From Cymbidium sinense (lineage: Eukaryota; Streptophyta; Magnoliopsida; Asparagales; Orchidaceae): a DNA stretch of 64,000 nt. The notes under the pieces were generated by a model that saw only the letters and a program-made list of their open reading frames with translations, ran no database searches and was not told the DNA's origin. Position numbers and translations under genes: made by a program. Location: positions 78,632,494-78,696,493 of the forward strand of contig CM038221.1 in assembly GCA_021442155.1 (NCBI GenBank), given 5' to 3'. Below are positions 1 to 15,118 of the stretch, one piece after another; the stretch's first letter is position 1; each line of letters opens with the position of its first letter.

Positions 1-1193
1 TAATCATATACATTATGACTTAGTCCATTCACAATATAGTCATACTTGTATGATTATGCTAATTCCCATTTCATGAACTTTTTTAGTTCTAGATTGCTTT
101 GAATTGAACAATACCACTTTTCTGAGGTTCTTATCATGATTGAACACCATTAGATTCCACGTTACACTTGTACTTAGTGTCATTCTTCTTTTTGAATAGA
201 TAGTTTCTATTCATCTCTAACCTGCACTCTAGATGACTGAGATATTTTCTCACTGAAAATGTATTTATCATTGAGTGTTTATAGCTTAAACACTTGAATC
301 ATGTACTTTATAGTTAATGGATTCAACTATTTTGTCATGTTGATGCATAACAAGCATATTAAGTGGTGTTGAACTCTAGGTTATAATACATCTAATTTTG
401 ATTAAATGATTATTATTATTAGCTAGTAGTTCATATATTAATAAAAATCTTTTAATTATAATCACGTCTCATTTGTTCAATTAATAAGTAGATTATCCTA
501 AAGCCTATCACTTTGACTCACCATAGTGATAAATATTATGATAATTGAAATACATGAATGACTTAGTTTGGAAAGTTAGCAAGACATATGAATTGACTTA
601 GAATTTATCAACTTTTACACACATTTAGGTGTTATGATAGTTCAAAACCCTATAACCACTTAGCATAAGAAGGATGTAGTTTGGTCACTTTGATGAGCAA
701 ACTTTTTTATTACCTTGGATGAGGTTACTTAGGTTTCAATATTTATTTTTATATTTTTTTCTATGGTGCAGAGAGCCACATTGATTATTTCATTACATTA
801 GGATAGAAATATTTTCTACTGGTGATTGACATATGGAAATTACTTTTACTTTTTATTTTTATATGGGCCATGTGTCAAAATATTAATATTATTATTAATT
901 TGTAATTTTTATTTTTGCTTATTGATGCAATGTTTTATGTTGTGCTATGATGACTCATTTAGCTCAGATATTTACTTTATTGCAATTTCCCTTTTAGAAT
1001 TTTATATGTAAAATAAAGTATAAGCATTTTCTAACCTACTATAAGATGATGTAATCCTGATGGATAAAAGTACAATTTGAGCTAGAAGAAAAGACTACGA
1101 CCATAGGGAAAATTGAACTTATATTTATTATTAAAAATTATTCATGCTTGTTGAGTAAAACTTGGCTTTTCCTTTTTTTTCTATTTTGGATAT
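1..1193. other. AT-rich unassigned DNA
   Basis: No gene, RNA or repeat recognised. The only longer reading frame (826-1011, plus) encodes a low-complexity Phe/Leu/Tyr-rich peptide and is not supported as a gene. The segment ends in a T-rich tract directly before the LTR boundary at 1194. Confidence 0.6.
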
Positions 1194-4100
1194 TGTTGAC
1201 CTCACTTTTGGAGTGAGGATTCAATCTTCCCATCTTAGACTTAAGAATCTTCTAGATACTTGGATCTTCCTAGTCATAGAACACTTCTAGTGACTAAGTG
1301 AACACTTAACCCAAACTTAGAGATTTAGGAGGACCTGGCATAGGTATAGGCTATGTCTTAAGATTTATAGAAGCTTACCCACCCTATGGCATAAGCTAAG
1401 ACTCATGCCTATCCCCTTAGTCAAATCCAATATCAGATTAATACAACCAATCTCAGATGAATCCAAATTCATATCCAAATTCAAAGCCAAATGATTGAAA
1501 CCCATAACTTAGACCAATCCATCTTAATCCCTTAAGACAATTCTATGGACTTAACTAAAATTCCTTCAATCAAACCTAATTCAATTGATTTTCACAAAAG
1601 CACTCCAACCATTCAAACCTTCATTCAAACTCTACCAAAAACTATAATCAAGCAAAATGACCAAAATCAATTCAATTAACCCAACCTAGCCCAATTTGAC
1701 CACCATGGGTTAACCTAAATCAATCCCAACCCAAATCAAATTTGAATTGATCCATTACCCATTGGGTAAAGCACTCCAAATCGGCCAAAATCTATTTTGG
1801 ATGGTCAAATCCTCTCCTTTGCACTTGGTAGCCACCCTTAGCTTAGTTTGGACCCTTGACCATATGACCCTATGGCTAACCTAACCCAAAGCTGGTTGGT
1901 TCAACCATAAGCCAAGAGAGGTGAGCTAACCCACCTCCTTTCATTGGCTCACCATGAGAAATAAGAACAAACCATGGTAGCCTACCTTAAATCCTCACCC
2001 ACTCAAATCAGGCCACATCAGCATCCTTCTGATGTCCTTGGCCACCTGCCCAAGGCAGAACCAATCCGAGCTATCAGATTTGAGGTGGAGGAGAGTATAC
2101 TTTTCCCCATTCCATTCTCACATAGAACAAAGCATTCTCAGAGCATGAGTGAGTCGAGATGAGCTTCCCGAGCACTTCCCTGAGTTTCTTTGGCCTCCCC
2201 ATCACCGGCGGTGTCGAACCCAAGCCAAACTGAAGCCTATCTCCGTCCAACCTCACTAAACCTCCACCATTTCTAAATTAACTTCACCCAAACTTTCCCC
2301 TAGCTTTGGCGATTAAGAACAAATCAATTCTCGATCAATTCGACCACTAGAGACTATCCTAAGACTAACTCTGACAAGGATTCCTATGCTGCTTGGTCCA
2401 TAGAGCCACCGATGAGGAATCAAGGCGTGAGCATCTCAACAGGGCTTCATCTCTTCAAGACGAAGCTACCTCAATCGATAGACCACCGATCTTGAGCTCT
2501 GGGGAGGTAAACTTCAACAAACCATAGAAAAAGCCTTAAGAGTTGGTATTTATGTGAAAGAAATCATGTTCTTGTGTGATTTCCACTGTTAGATCCCTCT
2601 CGATTTCTTCATTGAAGCTTTTGGAGTCAATCTCGAGGCCTCATGAGCTTTGGCAAGCTCGGATCAAGCGAAGGAGGGAAGACAGTGTCTGTATTTTATA
2701 ACTCAGGGTATGATGGATCATCCGTCGTCCGTTCTACATGATTGGACTGGATGGCTATAATTATTTTGATTAGATTTATTCAATATAATCCTTAGGAACT
2801 ACAGGATTAATCCTCACTGTTTGATCTCAGATTGAACGACGGGGATGAAAGCATGTCCTCCATCACTGACTCAGCATGTCACGTCAGATATTTTAAGTGA
2901 TCAATCTGCGTGGGTGCGCCACATCGCCTCCCTCATACCCAGATTAGGGATTAATTAGGGTTTGCAATATCATTAATTGCCCTAAACTTTTATAAAATCA
3001 TAACTATCTATAAAAAAATACAAATAAATACATTTCAAAAAGGTTAAAATAGGAGATTTCAATAAAAATAATTTCATTTGACTTTGAACAGTGATTATAA
3101 CTTAATTAGGGTTTGAATATTTTCTTAATTAGCATAATTAAGCACTAATTACTTTGAAAATTAATCCCAAACTTTGCATGTTAATTTAATGGGATGACCT
3201 TTGTCTCTGATGATTTTATTGGGATTTATTGGTTATGTGATTAGGTGAATTTGAAATTCAAATCTTAATTATCCTCTTAATTAATTTAATGATTATTTAA
3301 AATCCCAAACAACAAAAATTGAATTAATCACTAATTGATAGTGAGATGATGAGGGGGAGTGATTAGGACCTCTTTCCTAATTACTTTCCAAAATTCATTT
3401 CATTAAAGAGAGTTAATTAATGCGTGGTATAATTAAGAGATTAATTAATCAAATCAAATCAAGATGATAACCACTATTCAGATCATCTAATTTAAAATTA
3501 AGGATTCCTCTTTATCTGTTCAATAATATAAAGACCCTTAAGAAAATTATGGTTGACCCATAAGTGTGAGAAAATCATATAAGTACTTAATTAGATTCTT
3601 TAATTTAATTAATCTCTAATCATGAGCCAATTACATTTGGTCTTGTAGGAGCATTGCAATTTTATTTTTCTCATGTGCATATCATTTGAGGCTCGTGAAT
3701 AAATGGTTAATTAAATTAAAGAAGCATAGAAAATAGTAATTAAATGGATTGTTTAATGGTTCAACTTAATTAAAATATAAAAATCACTTAATTATCTTTT
3801 CTTAAACAAATTAAAATCACCAACATGGGAAAGGGATGGAAAACAACAAATGATCTCTCCTCCTTAAGTTCAATTAAAATCCAAAAATCAAAATTAATAA
3901 GAAGCTTTAGTTTTCCTTAAGTAATTTTATTTAATGTGATTGTCCTTAGGAATTAGTGTAGTTGAATGAATTATGTAAAAATATGTAGGCATTTCTTTCA
4001 GTCACCTTAAATGTTTTATGTTATGTGATATCATGCATTCATATTTTCAAAATTAAATGAAATTTACTTATGTGAAATTGCATGTGTTGGCTTAATCTTA

Positions 4101-7100
4101 TTATATGTGTGGCTATTATCACTAATAAAATTAAAATTATTTTTTCAAAAATTATAAATTGATAATAAATTTTGGTGTGATAGTAGTTATGAATATAGAT
4201 AAGATTTGCATGTGTTTATAGTTTAAGCATGTGAAGGTAGTGCTTTATTTCCTATATTCATGTATGGATTTACATATGTTTAAATGATAATAAGTATATA
4301 GTATGGACATTCTAGGAATACGAGACTTTAAGTAATCCCAACAAATTATCTCACTTCCCGGGTTAACAAAGGCACATACTTATTTAATTTTATTCTTATG
4401 TATATTTTTATTAGAATTTGGATAGAGCTTTACTTTACATGTATAAATAATTCAACCAAAAAATATAATATTTTGCATGATTTCCATTCTTATAGTTCTA
4501 TATATATTCATAGGTATTTAAGATAGTAAGTATATAGTCTAGACATCCTGAGAATATGAGGCTTTAAGTAGCCCCAAGGAGGTAATTTGATTATCTCACT
4601 TTCCTAGTTTAAACAATGGCACGTACTTGCTTATATCTTTTATACATGTGTGTGTGTATTTGATTAAAGAATTAGATTCCTCTTTTCTACCAAATGTATG
4701 CATTCATAATCATTAAAGTATACCAAAATATGTTGCATGTATAGGTATATTAAGTGTTAAATCATATGCATGTTATCGGTGATGAAAAGAAATGGTTCAA
4801 CATATTTTATGTGATGTTAATTCAATCGCATTAATCTTAAGATGCCTTTCATCTTGAATAGTATTTTTAAGGTTAACCTAAACTTAGGATTAATAAAATA
4901 GTTAATAAATCATTCACTAAAAGAAACTAAATTATAAAAATATGCTTTTAGGAAATAACCTAAGGTAGGGGTGAAAGAGGTTAAACCTCTTTCTTCTCTT
5001 CATAATACTTAGATGCTAAGTGTAAATCAAATGACAAAATAAAATACAAATTATAATTTGCAAACCTCTAAATAACTTCAAATCAACCAACATCATGTTA
5101 GCTTAAATAATTTCAAAACTTAAAAAATTTATAATTCAAAAGCTTAGTTAAGACATACTACACTGAGCCTAAGCACACACATTAGAATGCTAAGTCACCA
5201 CTTCTAGCTTTAGATTAGGATGGTGCATGTAATGATGATGTGTTTTTTTATGATATAATATTTTAGACTGGATGTTAAGAATGTGGATTGTAGACTATAT
5301 GTTAGGCTATTGATAACCTAATATTATTTTTTATAGGGGATTGTTCTTAAGGAGCCACTAAAATAAATAAATATAAATGTTTCACTTGCAGGTTGCTTAT
5401 GCCTTGGTTACCCATGTGTAGGGTGCTAAGGTTAAATTATGAAATATAATTGTTTGGGTTTATATATATGTTTAGCTAATATCTATTTTACAGGTGTAGT
5501 AAAATTTATTTTTCCCATAAAAAGTAATTTTGCAAATATGAATTAGGATTAATGCTATGGGGATTAGGATGAGCAGTGGCTAGAAGTCTTAGTCCTAGGG
5601 TGGCCTGTGATGCCTTGGAGCAAATCAAATCAAGAGAAGAAAGAAAGAAGAAAGAAGAAATGAAGAATGAAGACCCCCATAGCATATATTAAATTCTAAA
5701 TTGTAATATTATTTTGTAATTCTGGGTTGTATAAGGGTAGAGTTCGACTACCCAACTTTTTCTCTTTTCTAGGGTGTACGATGTTTCCCGGCTGCATCGG
5801 CCTCTTATTCTTTAATGGTAGTCTATAAAATGATTGTTGTTGTGTTTAGATTATGCAATAGAACAACACGATTTTCATAATTTTTTGCATAATTGATGTT
5901 TGAATGTGTGGCCTTGATGTGGTAGGCTCTTAGGGAAAAACTAAATTTTCTAGCCAATTAATAACTCATCATTAAACTGTTAAAAACTCAAAACCTCATT
6001 TTAAAGGTTAGGTTATAATCAAGATAATTAAAAGATTTAGCATCCCTATAGCTAAATGTTGTATATTTAACATCATTCATGTCATATTATACTACTCTTG
6101 CAAAATGAGGGCCTCCATTCTAGCACTTTAGGGACCACTTAACTTATGAGAGTAATCCATTATGATGAAAATTCACTCTCTTTCTCTTTTGATTTGGCCA
6201 ATAACCAAATTTTATCATGCATTTAGGCATAAAATATCCCAAGCCTTTGTCCAAAATAATGTGTTAAGATTACATAAAAATTCTAAAATTTTGTATATTA
6301 GACTAAGTCATATGCTCATGCCAATCATAATATAGTCTCTTAGGGAGTGAGTTTAGGACTCTAATCTCCTTTCTAAATTAAATAACAAGTGTAGCAATCT
6401 TGCAATTTCACAAGACCGGTCTACATGATTGTAAATCATCAGAGGTGTTAGCTGGCAGCCACTCTAGGCGATTATAAGTCTGAAGAGTCAGATGGGCTTA
6501 TCCTCTCTTATGGAGGTAGACTCTTATGTCCTATTTCCACTTAGATTTAGGTCACGCTTTTAATTTTCATTAAAGCTCCCTATATTTAAGATCTGAGGTT
6601 GTTTATTTTCTTTAGGCTACGAGCATAAATCCTCCATTTATCTTGAAACAATTGATGGATTATAAGTGCTAACAATCTAATAAAATTTCAACTTAGAATA
6701 AATCCTATCACTTTAAAATATATAAAGCCTCACCATAGGATATGTTGGAGTGCTCACTAGGCTTCCTAGTATCATGAGCACTCTCTGCTTATCTTGCTTT
6801 GGATTCTAAAATAAGTCTTTTAATTGAACAATCTCATTTGATTTTTCCAAAATAATCAAATCCTTTGGTAGTCTTAACCTTTAAATATTTGGAAACAATG
6901 ATTGACTACTTTAATCGAGAGTGTTCTTAGGAAATCTTTATTTTGTAGGAAGTAATTAACTATGGAAGCTTACTTTCATAGGAAAGTAAAGCATAAAACA
7001 TACCCTGCTTTACTTTTTCATGTAAAGTAGGGGAATGATCTCTGATATATTTGAAGGACCATCTGCCTTAGGAGTCCTTATTAGGTGATTAAATCTATTG

Positions 7101-7223
7101 TAGGGTGATATTTCTATCTTTTGAGATAGTATATCATACCTTAATGTCGTATCCGATCACTTCAATATGTACCCCTAAGATCTGCATGGTGTCCACAACG
7201 AACATCCAAATCAAAACACCATA
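1194..7223 (+). mobile_element. Diverged solo LTR of the giant Ty3/gypsy LTR family (LTR4)
   Basis: This stretch is a reverse-complement copy of the long repeats at 9404, 24220 and 44569, so the element lies on the plus strand. Landmarks shared in order are the start TGTTGACCTCA (1194), the block around 'catcttagacttaag' (about 1235), a GC-richer core (about 2000-2960), the stretch ending 'cccttatacaac' in the other copies (here inverted near 5735-5760), the block 'ccctgctttactttttcatg' (about 7001) and the end 'caccata' (7217-7223). Flanking 5-mers are GATAT (1189-1193) and GGTAT (7224-7228), matching at 4 of 5 bases as expected for an old target-site duplication. No internal coding region adjoins either end, so it is called a solo LTR. 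At about 6.0 kb it is shorter and more diverged than LTR1 and LTR3. Confidence 0.75.
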
Positions 7224-9403
7224 GGTATGTATAATAGATTGTCTAACTACAAACCTTTTACCTATTTTCTTATAGCCATCACAACACAATGATTATTTGT
7301 ATTTATTTTATTTATTGTTACCCTCTTAGCTTTCTTCTTGTACTATAGTTTTCTAGGATTATAAGACTTTTTACTAGGCTCCTAGGATCAAATACTTTTT
7401 ATTAACTTTAATAAAATATTAAATAGCTTTAAAATCAACTAATAATATTTTAAAACTAAAAGAAAGGCTCTATCACTAACCAAAATTTTAATTATACTTT
7501 TGCTCATTTTAAACTTCTTGAAGTGGTGTAAGAGAAAGATAGTCGGAAATCAAAACACCAAAGTAGTGGTGCGTCAAGAATGTATTAGAGGTATTCACTT
7601 AAGGACAAATAATATTCATCATATATCATATGTGGGACAAAGCTTTAGGTAGACAAGGATTTAATCACATTTAAGAATTCTTAGTGCACTAAGCAGTGGC
7701 ACTCTAACCCAAAAAGGATTGTAACCCCAATGTTGAGTTGTTTTGGTTATGTATAATTATGTAATCTTATTCTTAAACCTCTCATGGGCATTTCACCACC
7801 TATGTAGAGATTATAAGTATTGTATCTATACAGCTTTTTATTTAAAATCATCTATATAAGAAATATTTTGTTTCCTTTTTTTGTTAGAGGTCATGAGATC
7901 AACTCTAGATGATGCAATTCATTTTGCTAATAGATCATCTAGATTGGATCGACTACTTTCTCTAAATTATCATTGGCTTGAAAGCTTGAGATGATAGATC
8001 AATGAAATGTATACTAAGATAATTTTTATCTTTTTGTTGATCTCTTTCCATTTCCTAATTATACCTTGAGATTGTCATACTCCTTATTAAGGTTTTGGTG
8101 ACTCAATGATAATTGTCATTTGGGCTTTCCTATTGTGTCATCGTCTTGCTTGTTTATGGTGATTCACACTCTACCTAGTATATAAATCATTCTATTATAA
8201 TAATTATTATTGAAGCATGAATCCATTTAAAAGACCCTAAAAATTAAATTCAAATACAGACATGTTTCCATTTATTAAGTGTTTTTTCTTGGATTTATCT
8301 TAAAGTATAATTATCCATAGGGAGCAAGCCTAATCTCTCTAAGAAATCAGATAACCCAGATTCTCTTGATTTATTTAAATTAAATTAATAATATGTCATT
8401 GAATGAATATTTACCAATAGTTATCATCCTATTAATCCTTTTTTCCTTACAATAAAACATGCATGTACCCACAAATATAAGAAGATCAATAGTGGTTAAT
8501 AACCAATCATAAATTATTTATGTAAGTATTAAATTGTTATAATTAAAATGTTAACTACTTACTTTTATATAATATTTATTGCTAATATAAATCTTACATA
8601 AGATAAGTATATGATCCTTAAAGACATGCAAAATCATATAAATGTCTACCATGGATCTTCAAGTGGACCATCAAATAATATAATTTTGGACTATGAAGTC
8701 AAGTAATTAGAGGGAACATGAAAGAAATATTATTAATTGGGCTCCTAGCATAGTTTATGATGCTCAGTCCTCTTCTTTTATCTTGGCCACATAAGATATA
8801 CAATATAAAAGATTACAACGTAAAATGTGATTGTAATGATTCCAGATTTGAATACTCATATTACTATAACACAAGCTAAAATAGAATCAATGCACCAATA
8901 GTAATCATAAGGGGGTCAATAATAAGTAGTAAGATGTGGATGAAATAAAAAGAAGGGTGAGACTAAAGAATAATATTAGTTGGAGAAAAAAGTAATTAAG
9001 ATTTAGAATTTATTTATCATGCCATAATTATGTGAATATGTACCATTTAGTTTTTAATGGTTATTATGATAAAGAATTAAAGTGTATGCTTTTAAATTAT
9101 TTTATTTTATATTATAATGTAAAATTTGAAGTTTCATGTCTTCTGTTGTAAATGTAAATATTTTAAATGATTTAAATGAACAATATTTAGAAGAAGTGCT
9201 TTCAATTCTTTTAATTATTTTTGTATATTCTTTAGATAGAAAATTTATCAAAATAAATAGTTTAAGATGATACAACTCTCAATGGAAGTCAAACCAAGCA
9301 GAAGTTTAGCAAAATTTATGCTAACTATTTTTTCGAAGAACTAACGATGATAGAATTATAAGCAAATATTGCACTAAAAATTCGAACAAAAATGTTTTGC
9401 CAT
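7224..9403. other. AT-rich spacer, nothing recognised
   Basis: This lies between the solo LTR (plus) and LTR1 (minus). No coding region, RNA gene or known repeat was recognised. The stretch near 7540-7860 has a less skewed composition and could be an old transposon remnant, but nothing identifies it. Confidence 0.5.
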
Positions 9404-12400
9404 TGTGGTAAAAATATATTTCTCTCTTCATTCTATCTCCAGAAAGAATAAATGAAAATAAAATTATATATACCACTTGTTGGGTCACCACGTAGATCCA
9501 CAGATGTTCTTATTAGGTATGACATTTGAGGAAAGGTGTTCTATCTGGATAGAAGTCACCACCCCTATAATGGACCTAATCAAATAATAACCTAAGGACT
9601 ATGGGTCTTTGTATGTACCAGAGATTCTTCCCCTACTTCACATGGAAAAGTAAAGCAGGGTTTATTTTAAACTAGGTTTGTTAAGTTCCCTATAGAGGCA
9701 AGCCCCCATAGTTAATTACATCCTAAGGGATGAGATTCCTTAAGAATACTCTCAATCAAGGTAAATGATTATTTTCTCCAAAGATTTTAAAGATAGGACT
9801 ATCAATCAATTAGTTTATCTTTAGAAGATCAAATAGGATTGATCAAGATGAGGGAGTTATTATTGAAGCCAAAGGAAGATAAGTAAGGAATGCTTATGAT
9901 ATAAGAAGCCTAGTAAGCATCCCAGACTATCCTATGGTTGGGCTTTATGTTTTTAAAATTGAGGGAAATATTTGTTTGGGTTGAATTTTTATTAAGAAAT
10001 CTAGGGCTTATAATTTCATAACACAAGATCATGGAAATGCTCAAGAGGTGAGGATTTATATTCGTAGCACGCAAAGAGAAGTAGCAACCTCTAAACCTAA
10101 TTCTAGGGAGCTTTAGTGAGGGCCAAAGCATGACCTAAATCTAAGGTGAAAATGAGTGTTTTGGTTTACCTCCATAAGAGAGGATAAACCATCATTTGAC
10201 TTACAACCCCTGTGGTCGTTAACTAACTCCCACGGTTTTAAATACATGTAGTCATATGTTTTTTGCAAGATAGCAAAACATTTATTTAGAAAGAAGCTAA
10301 GTCCTTAAACACACTCCCTAAGAGACTAGATCATATAGGGCATAATTAATGACTTAAATCTAATACAAATTTTTGTTATATTTTATTTTTATTTTTGGAC
10401 TATTAATTTGACATAAGCTTATATGATTAATATGCCTAATGCATGAGAAATTAGATTATGGGACAAAATCAACAGGAAAAGAGGTGTTTCTCCACTATGA
10501 CTCTCAAAGGTCAAGCCAAGTTCTCTGGCAAAGGTGGAAGCCCTGCAAATCAAGAGTGAAACAATATGCTTTTTATGCATGATATGAGAAATAAAATACA
10601 ACCTCTAGCTATGGGGTTGCTAATTATTTTATCTTGATTTATAACTTAGGCTTTAAGTGAGGTAAGGAGTTGTTTATTTTTAATTTTTAGTTAATTAATT
10701 GGATAGAAAATTTATTTTTTTTCTAAGAGCCTAATTGTCATCCAGGCCATACATCAAAGTAAGGAAGAAACTAGGAAAACATGTCATCTTAATGCACAAA
10801 CTAAACAAACACCAATCAATTTATAAAGCTAGCATGAAAGAATAAGAGGCCTTTTGTGGTTGGGCTCCACTACAAAAACCTAAAAAAAAATTAAATTGGG
10901 TAGCCGACCTCGACCCTTATACAACCCGGCTTACAAAATGAATTAATTACAATCAAAAGGGAGTTCATGTTATGGGGGTCTTCATTCTTCATTTCTTCTT
11001 TCTTCTTTCTTCTTCCAGTTGGCTGGAATGTGGTTTCTCCAAAGGCTTCACATGGTACATAAGACATAGTCTTATAACCAATGTTCATCTTATTCTCCCA
11101 TAATAATCATTCCAAATCCTAATTACAAAATTATATGAAAATGGGAAAAGTAAATTTAATTTAAACCTGCAAAATAGATATTAGCTAAATAAATCATACA
11201 ATCCCAAGCATGTATATGAATAAATTGGACTTGGTACCCCACACATGGGTAACCAAGTCCACCTGATCTATCTTGGATTATGCTTAGGGGTTATAAGCAA
11301 CCTGCACAGCAAAATGAATTTATATTTTTATTACAGCACCTCTTAAGCTTAAATCCCCTATAGAAGATAATGATTAGACTAAGATTATCCTACCAAAGTC
11401 TACGCACATACACTCTAACATCCAGACTAAAACATTACATCACAAAATAAAAGCATAATATCAAACCATACACCGCCCTAACATAGGACTAGAAATGGTT
11501 ACTTAGCCTAATGTGTGTGCCATTTAATGCTTGTATAGTATGCTTAGTTAGGCTTTAAGGTTTAGATTTTTTAAGTATGAAATTATTCAACTTAGAGGGT
11601 GGTTTTATTTAAGTGTTTTAGTTGATTTAATTAAGTTTTATTTCATAATTTTATTTGGTTTGAGTGAACCTACAATTAATTACTAAGTGTTGTAAATAGA
11701 GGGAAAGAGAAGAGAGCTTCTCTTTCCTCCTTACCTTAAGTAATTTCTAAGATAGATTCACTAAAGATTTTAGTTTAGTGAATGTTTTATTATGTGTTTT
11801 AATTAATCCTAAGTTTATATTTTTCCTAAATAAATCTATTCAAAAAGAAAGATATTTTAAGATTAAGTAAAGTGAATTACTATTACAAAACACACAACAC
11901 TTTATTTCTTTCCAACATGTGTAACATGCATATGGATGAATCCTAAGCATATCTATACAGGCAAACAGAGATGTTTAACACACCTTAATGATGAGTGCAA
12001 TGGGATATTACTTAAGAAAATTTGGATGCTTCATGATGCATGATTTAGTTAAGTAGAAAAAGAGAGATTCTCTTATCCATTTTCATATGCACATTTAAAA
12101 GTATGAAAGGCATAAGTGAGTATGGCACCATTGTTTTTTACACCAGGGGTCTAAGGTACAAAAATTACATGGGGATACTTAAAGCCTCAACCCGGATGTC
12201 CGTGACTAATATGCCACTTTTCTTAAATACATGTGCATGTACAAAAAGAAATGCATGGAAAGGGAATCATGCAAAAACGTTTATGTTTGTTTGTTTTGAT
12301 TTGATTTTTTAGTTTACATGTGTGATGTGGAGTTTCTTCTTAAGTCATGACATAAGAGTGTATAGGACTAGATCTAAGCAAGTGTTATATCCTTTTCAAA

Positions 12401-13819
12401 TGAACTATACACATTGCAAATCCTATACAAACCTAAGTTAAGAAAAGAGAAAGAAAATCACATAACACATTTTTATGCTATTCACATGCAAGTTTATAAG
12501 TACTTATAAATAGCATACTTCATTTGTAATGTTTGATTTATATAAAAAATAGTTTTGATTTAGTAGTGATAATAGCCATTCATATTCTTACTTTAGCCAA
12601 AAACATGCAATTTGACATAAAGGAAACATTTCATTTTAATTTATTTTTTAAAAATATATGAATGCATGATCTTCATATGACATACACATTTAGCATGCTA
12701 AGAAAAAAACAAAGTGATGTAAGCATATAATTTACTCACTCTAATTAATTTCTAAAGACAATCCTATGGAATAAGATTATTTAAAGTGAATCAAATTTGG
12801 TTTAAGGAAAATTTGATTTTGTTTTGTGTTTGATTTGAGTTTAAGGAATGTGAGAAGGTTTGTTGGTCCTAACCCCTTCCCCATGTATGAGTTGATTTAG
12901 TTTATTTTTTGAACCATTAAATTAATTTTATATTTTATTTAGGTTAAGGTGTACATTAAGTCCATTAATTACCCCTTACCTACACCACTTTAACATATTT
13001 AACCAAATAATTATGAGCCAATGTATGACATAAAATCACAAGGAATTTAAATAAGCAATGCACTTAAGAAAAAAAAGGAGCCTAATGCATTTGGCTCACA
13101 ATTATAATTAAGTTAAAGTGCTTAATTTAAGTACTTTCATAACCCTTCCCACACACATGGGTTAGATTTCATTTCCTTAAGCTACTTAGGCTATTGAACA
13201 CCTAAACAATCTACCCAAGAAGGAATTGATTAAATTCAAATTGATTTGATTTTAACATTTTGATTAATTAAGCCATTTAATTAAATGATTAAACTATTTA
13301 ATTAATTTGCACCTTAATTAGATTTTTATCCAAATGAAATAAACTTAGGGGTAGAGATTTAGGAGAGGGCTCCAAATCTCATTCCCTAAGTTCATTCAAT
13401 GTTCTAATGTAATTAGAAAACTTAATTAATTAATTTATCACTATTTAATAAGTTAATTAATCACTTAATTAATTAAAAGGGTAATTAAGAGTGAATCAAA
13501 CAATTACTCTATTTAAACCATTAATAAATCTCAAGAAAATTAGGGGAGGCAAAAATCATCCCCCTAAATATACCTAAAAAGTTTGAAATTACTCAATGGA
13601 ATAATTAAGGAGTGATTAACATAATTACATTCCTAATGAAACCTAAATTGCATGAAATTTTTTGCTCAAAATTAATTAAACTTAATTTTATATTATTCCT
13701 CTTTGAAATATCTTCAAAATGCATTTGAATTTGTATTTTCCTAATTTTTCTACATTTAGTTATGTAATTTTGAATATTCTATGATTAAAACATAATTAAA
13801 TCCCAAATTATATAGTTAA

Positions 13820-14490
13820 TCCCATTGGTGCCATGTGGACTGTTGATGCAGCACGCACTTTCCATGTGGTGCGATGGGATACACTATTTAAGTAGTTACA
13901 TCAAGTGTCGCGTCTACTGGTGGCACTACGCAGTTTCTCTTGGGACCATCTGATCAAAGATCATATGGTCCAGATTAAACCCTAAGATTATTGGGGATTA
14001 AAATGCATGATCTAATTGAATTAATCAAGACCGTCCAACCAAAACATGTAGGATGAACGGACCATGATTCGTCTCTGAGCTTGCCTGTGGGAGAGGGCAG
14101 TTGTCCATCCCTTAGGGCTTGATTCGAGTTTGATTGAGCTCGAATTAAACTAAGATTGATCACATACCATTTAAGATCTAGCACAAGAAGATCTAACAAT
14201 GAATTTGTAATGGGATGAAACTTCTTTCACAAATGACCAAGAAATCCTACACCTAAGCTCAATTTTGATCCAAACCTCGCTGAAGACTTTCACCGGCACT
14301 CCCAACCATGGAGGTAGCTTCGTCTAATGGAGATGAAGCCCTGTTGAAGGTTTCAAGCTTTAGGATGAAGTGGACTGCTCAATTGACCAAGCTCCTCCTC
14401 CTAGGCTTATGGCTTTGGTCTAGCTCCCACCTCCCTTGCCTTGGAAGCTTGCATGAAGACTTGGGTGAGCTTGATTGGATCCTCTGAGGG
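13820..14490. other. GC-richer core of LTR1
   Basis: A GC- and CpG-richer island inside otherwise AT-rich LTR DNA. Equivalent islands occur in LTR2 (about 28470-28770), LTR3 (about 48825-49470) and, inverted, LTR4 (about 2000-2960). On the plus strand it includes a 59-codon reading frame (14308-14487) that is also open in LTR3. Conservation of this core in all four copies suggests a regulatory role such as promoter or enhancer; that is inference. Confidence 0.45.
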
Positions 14491-15118
14491 TGTTTGCAAG
14501 AGGAATTGGATTAAAATTGAGTGATGGAAGAGTTTAAATTTTCCTTGATCTCCCCTATTTTTGGCTTGAAGAAATCGAGAATGGAGAATTCAAAGTAGGT
14601 GGGAGAAGCTTGGGGGAGCTTGGGAATGCTTGCTCTGAGTTTCTATGCTTCAATCGAGTATGAATGAATGCAATTCAAGTGAAATTAGGGGGAGTATATC
14701 TCTGAAGGATCGACAGAGCTTTGCCATTTTGATCAATTGATTCTATGAGGACTTGTGTTGGCTTTTTGATTATGTGGTTCTTTGGACAAAGGGAGGTAGT
14801 GGAGAAGCTCCCATGTGAAAATGAGGTGGAGGAGTGATCCCATGTGCTCATTTTGAGTGGGTGGTCATTTTGGTTTTGGGTTACCCAAACCCATTGGGTC
14901 ATGTGCACCACACCCACTAGTGTCCACTTGGTCCACTAAGAGGGTGTCAAGTGGCCATGAAAAGGATTTGACCAAATTCTAAGTGGAATTGGCCATAAGT
15001 TACCCCTTGACCTAGGGGTAAAATGGTCATTTGGCTTTGATTTTAATTTAGGCATATTTGGAATAGTTTGAATCTTTGTTGGTCTAAATTTCAAAGAATT
15101 TGGAGTTGATTTGATGTT

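Noticed and set aside
2074..2256. Opposed 60-62 codon frames in LTR4
   Set aside because: They sit in the GC-richer LTR core, are not conserved as frames in other copies and have no domain.
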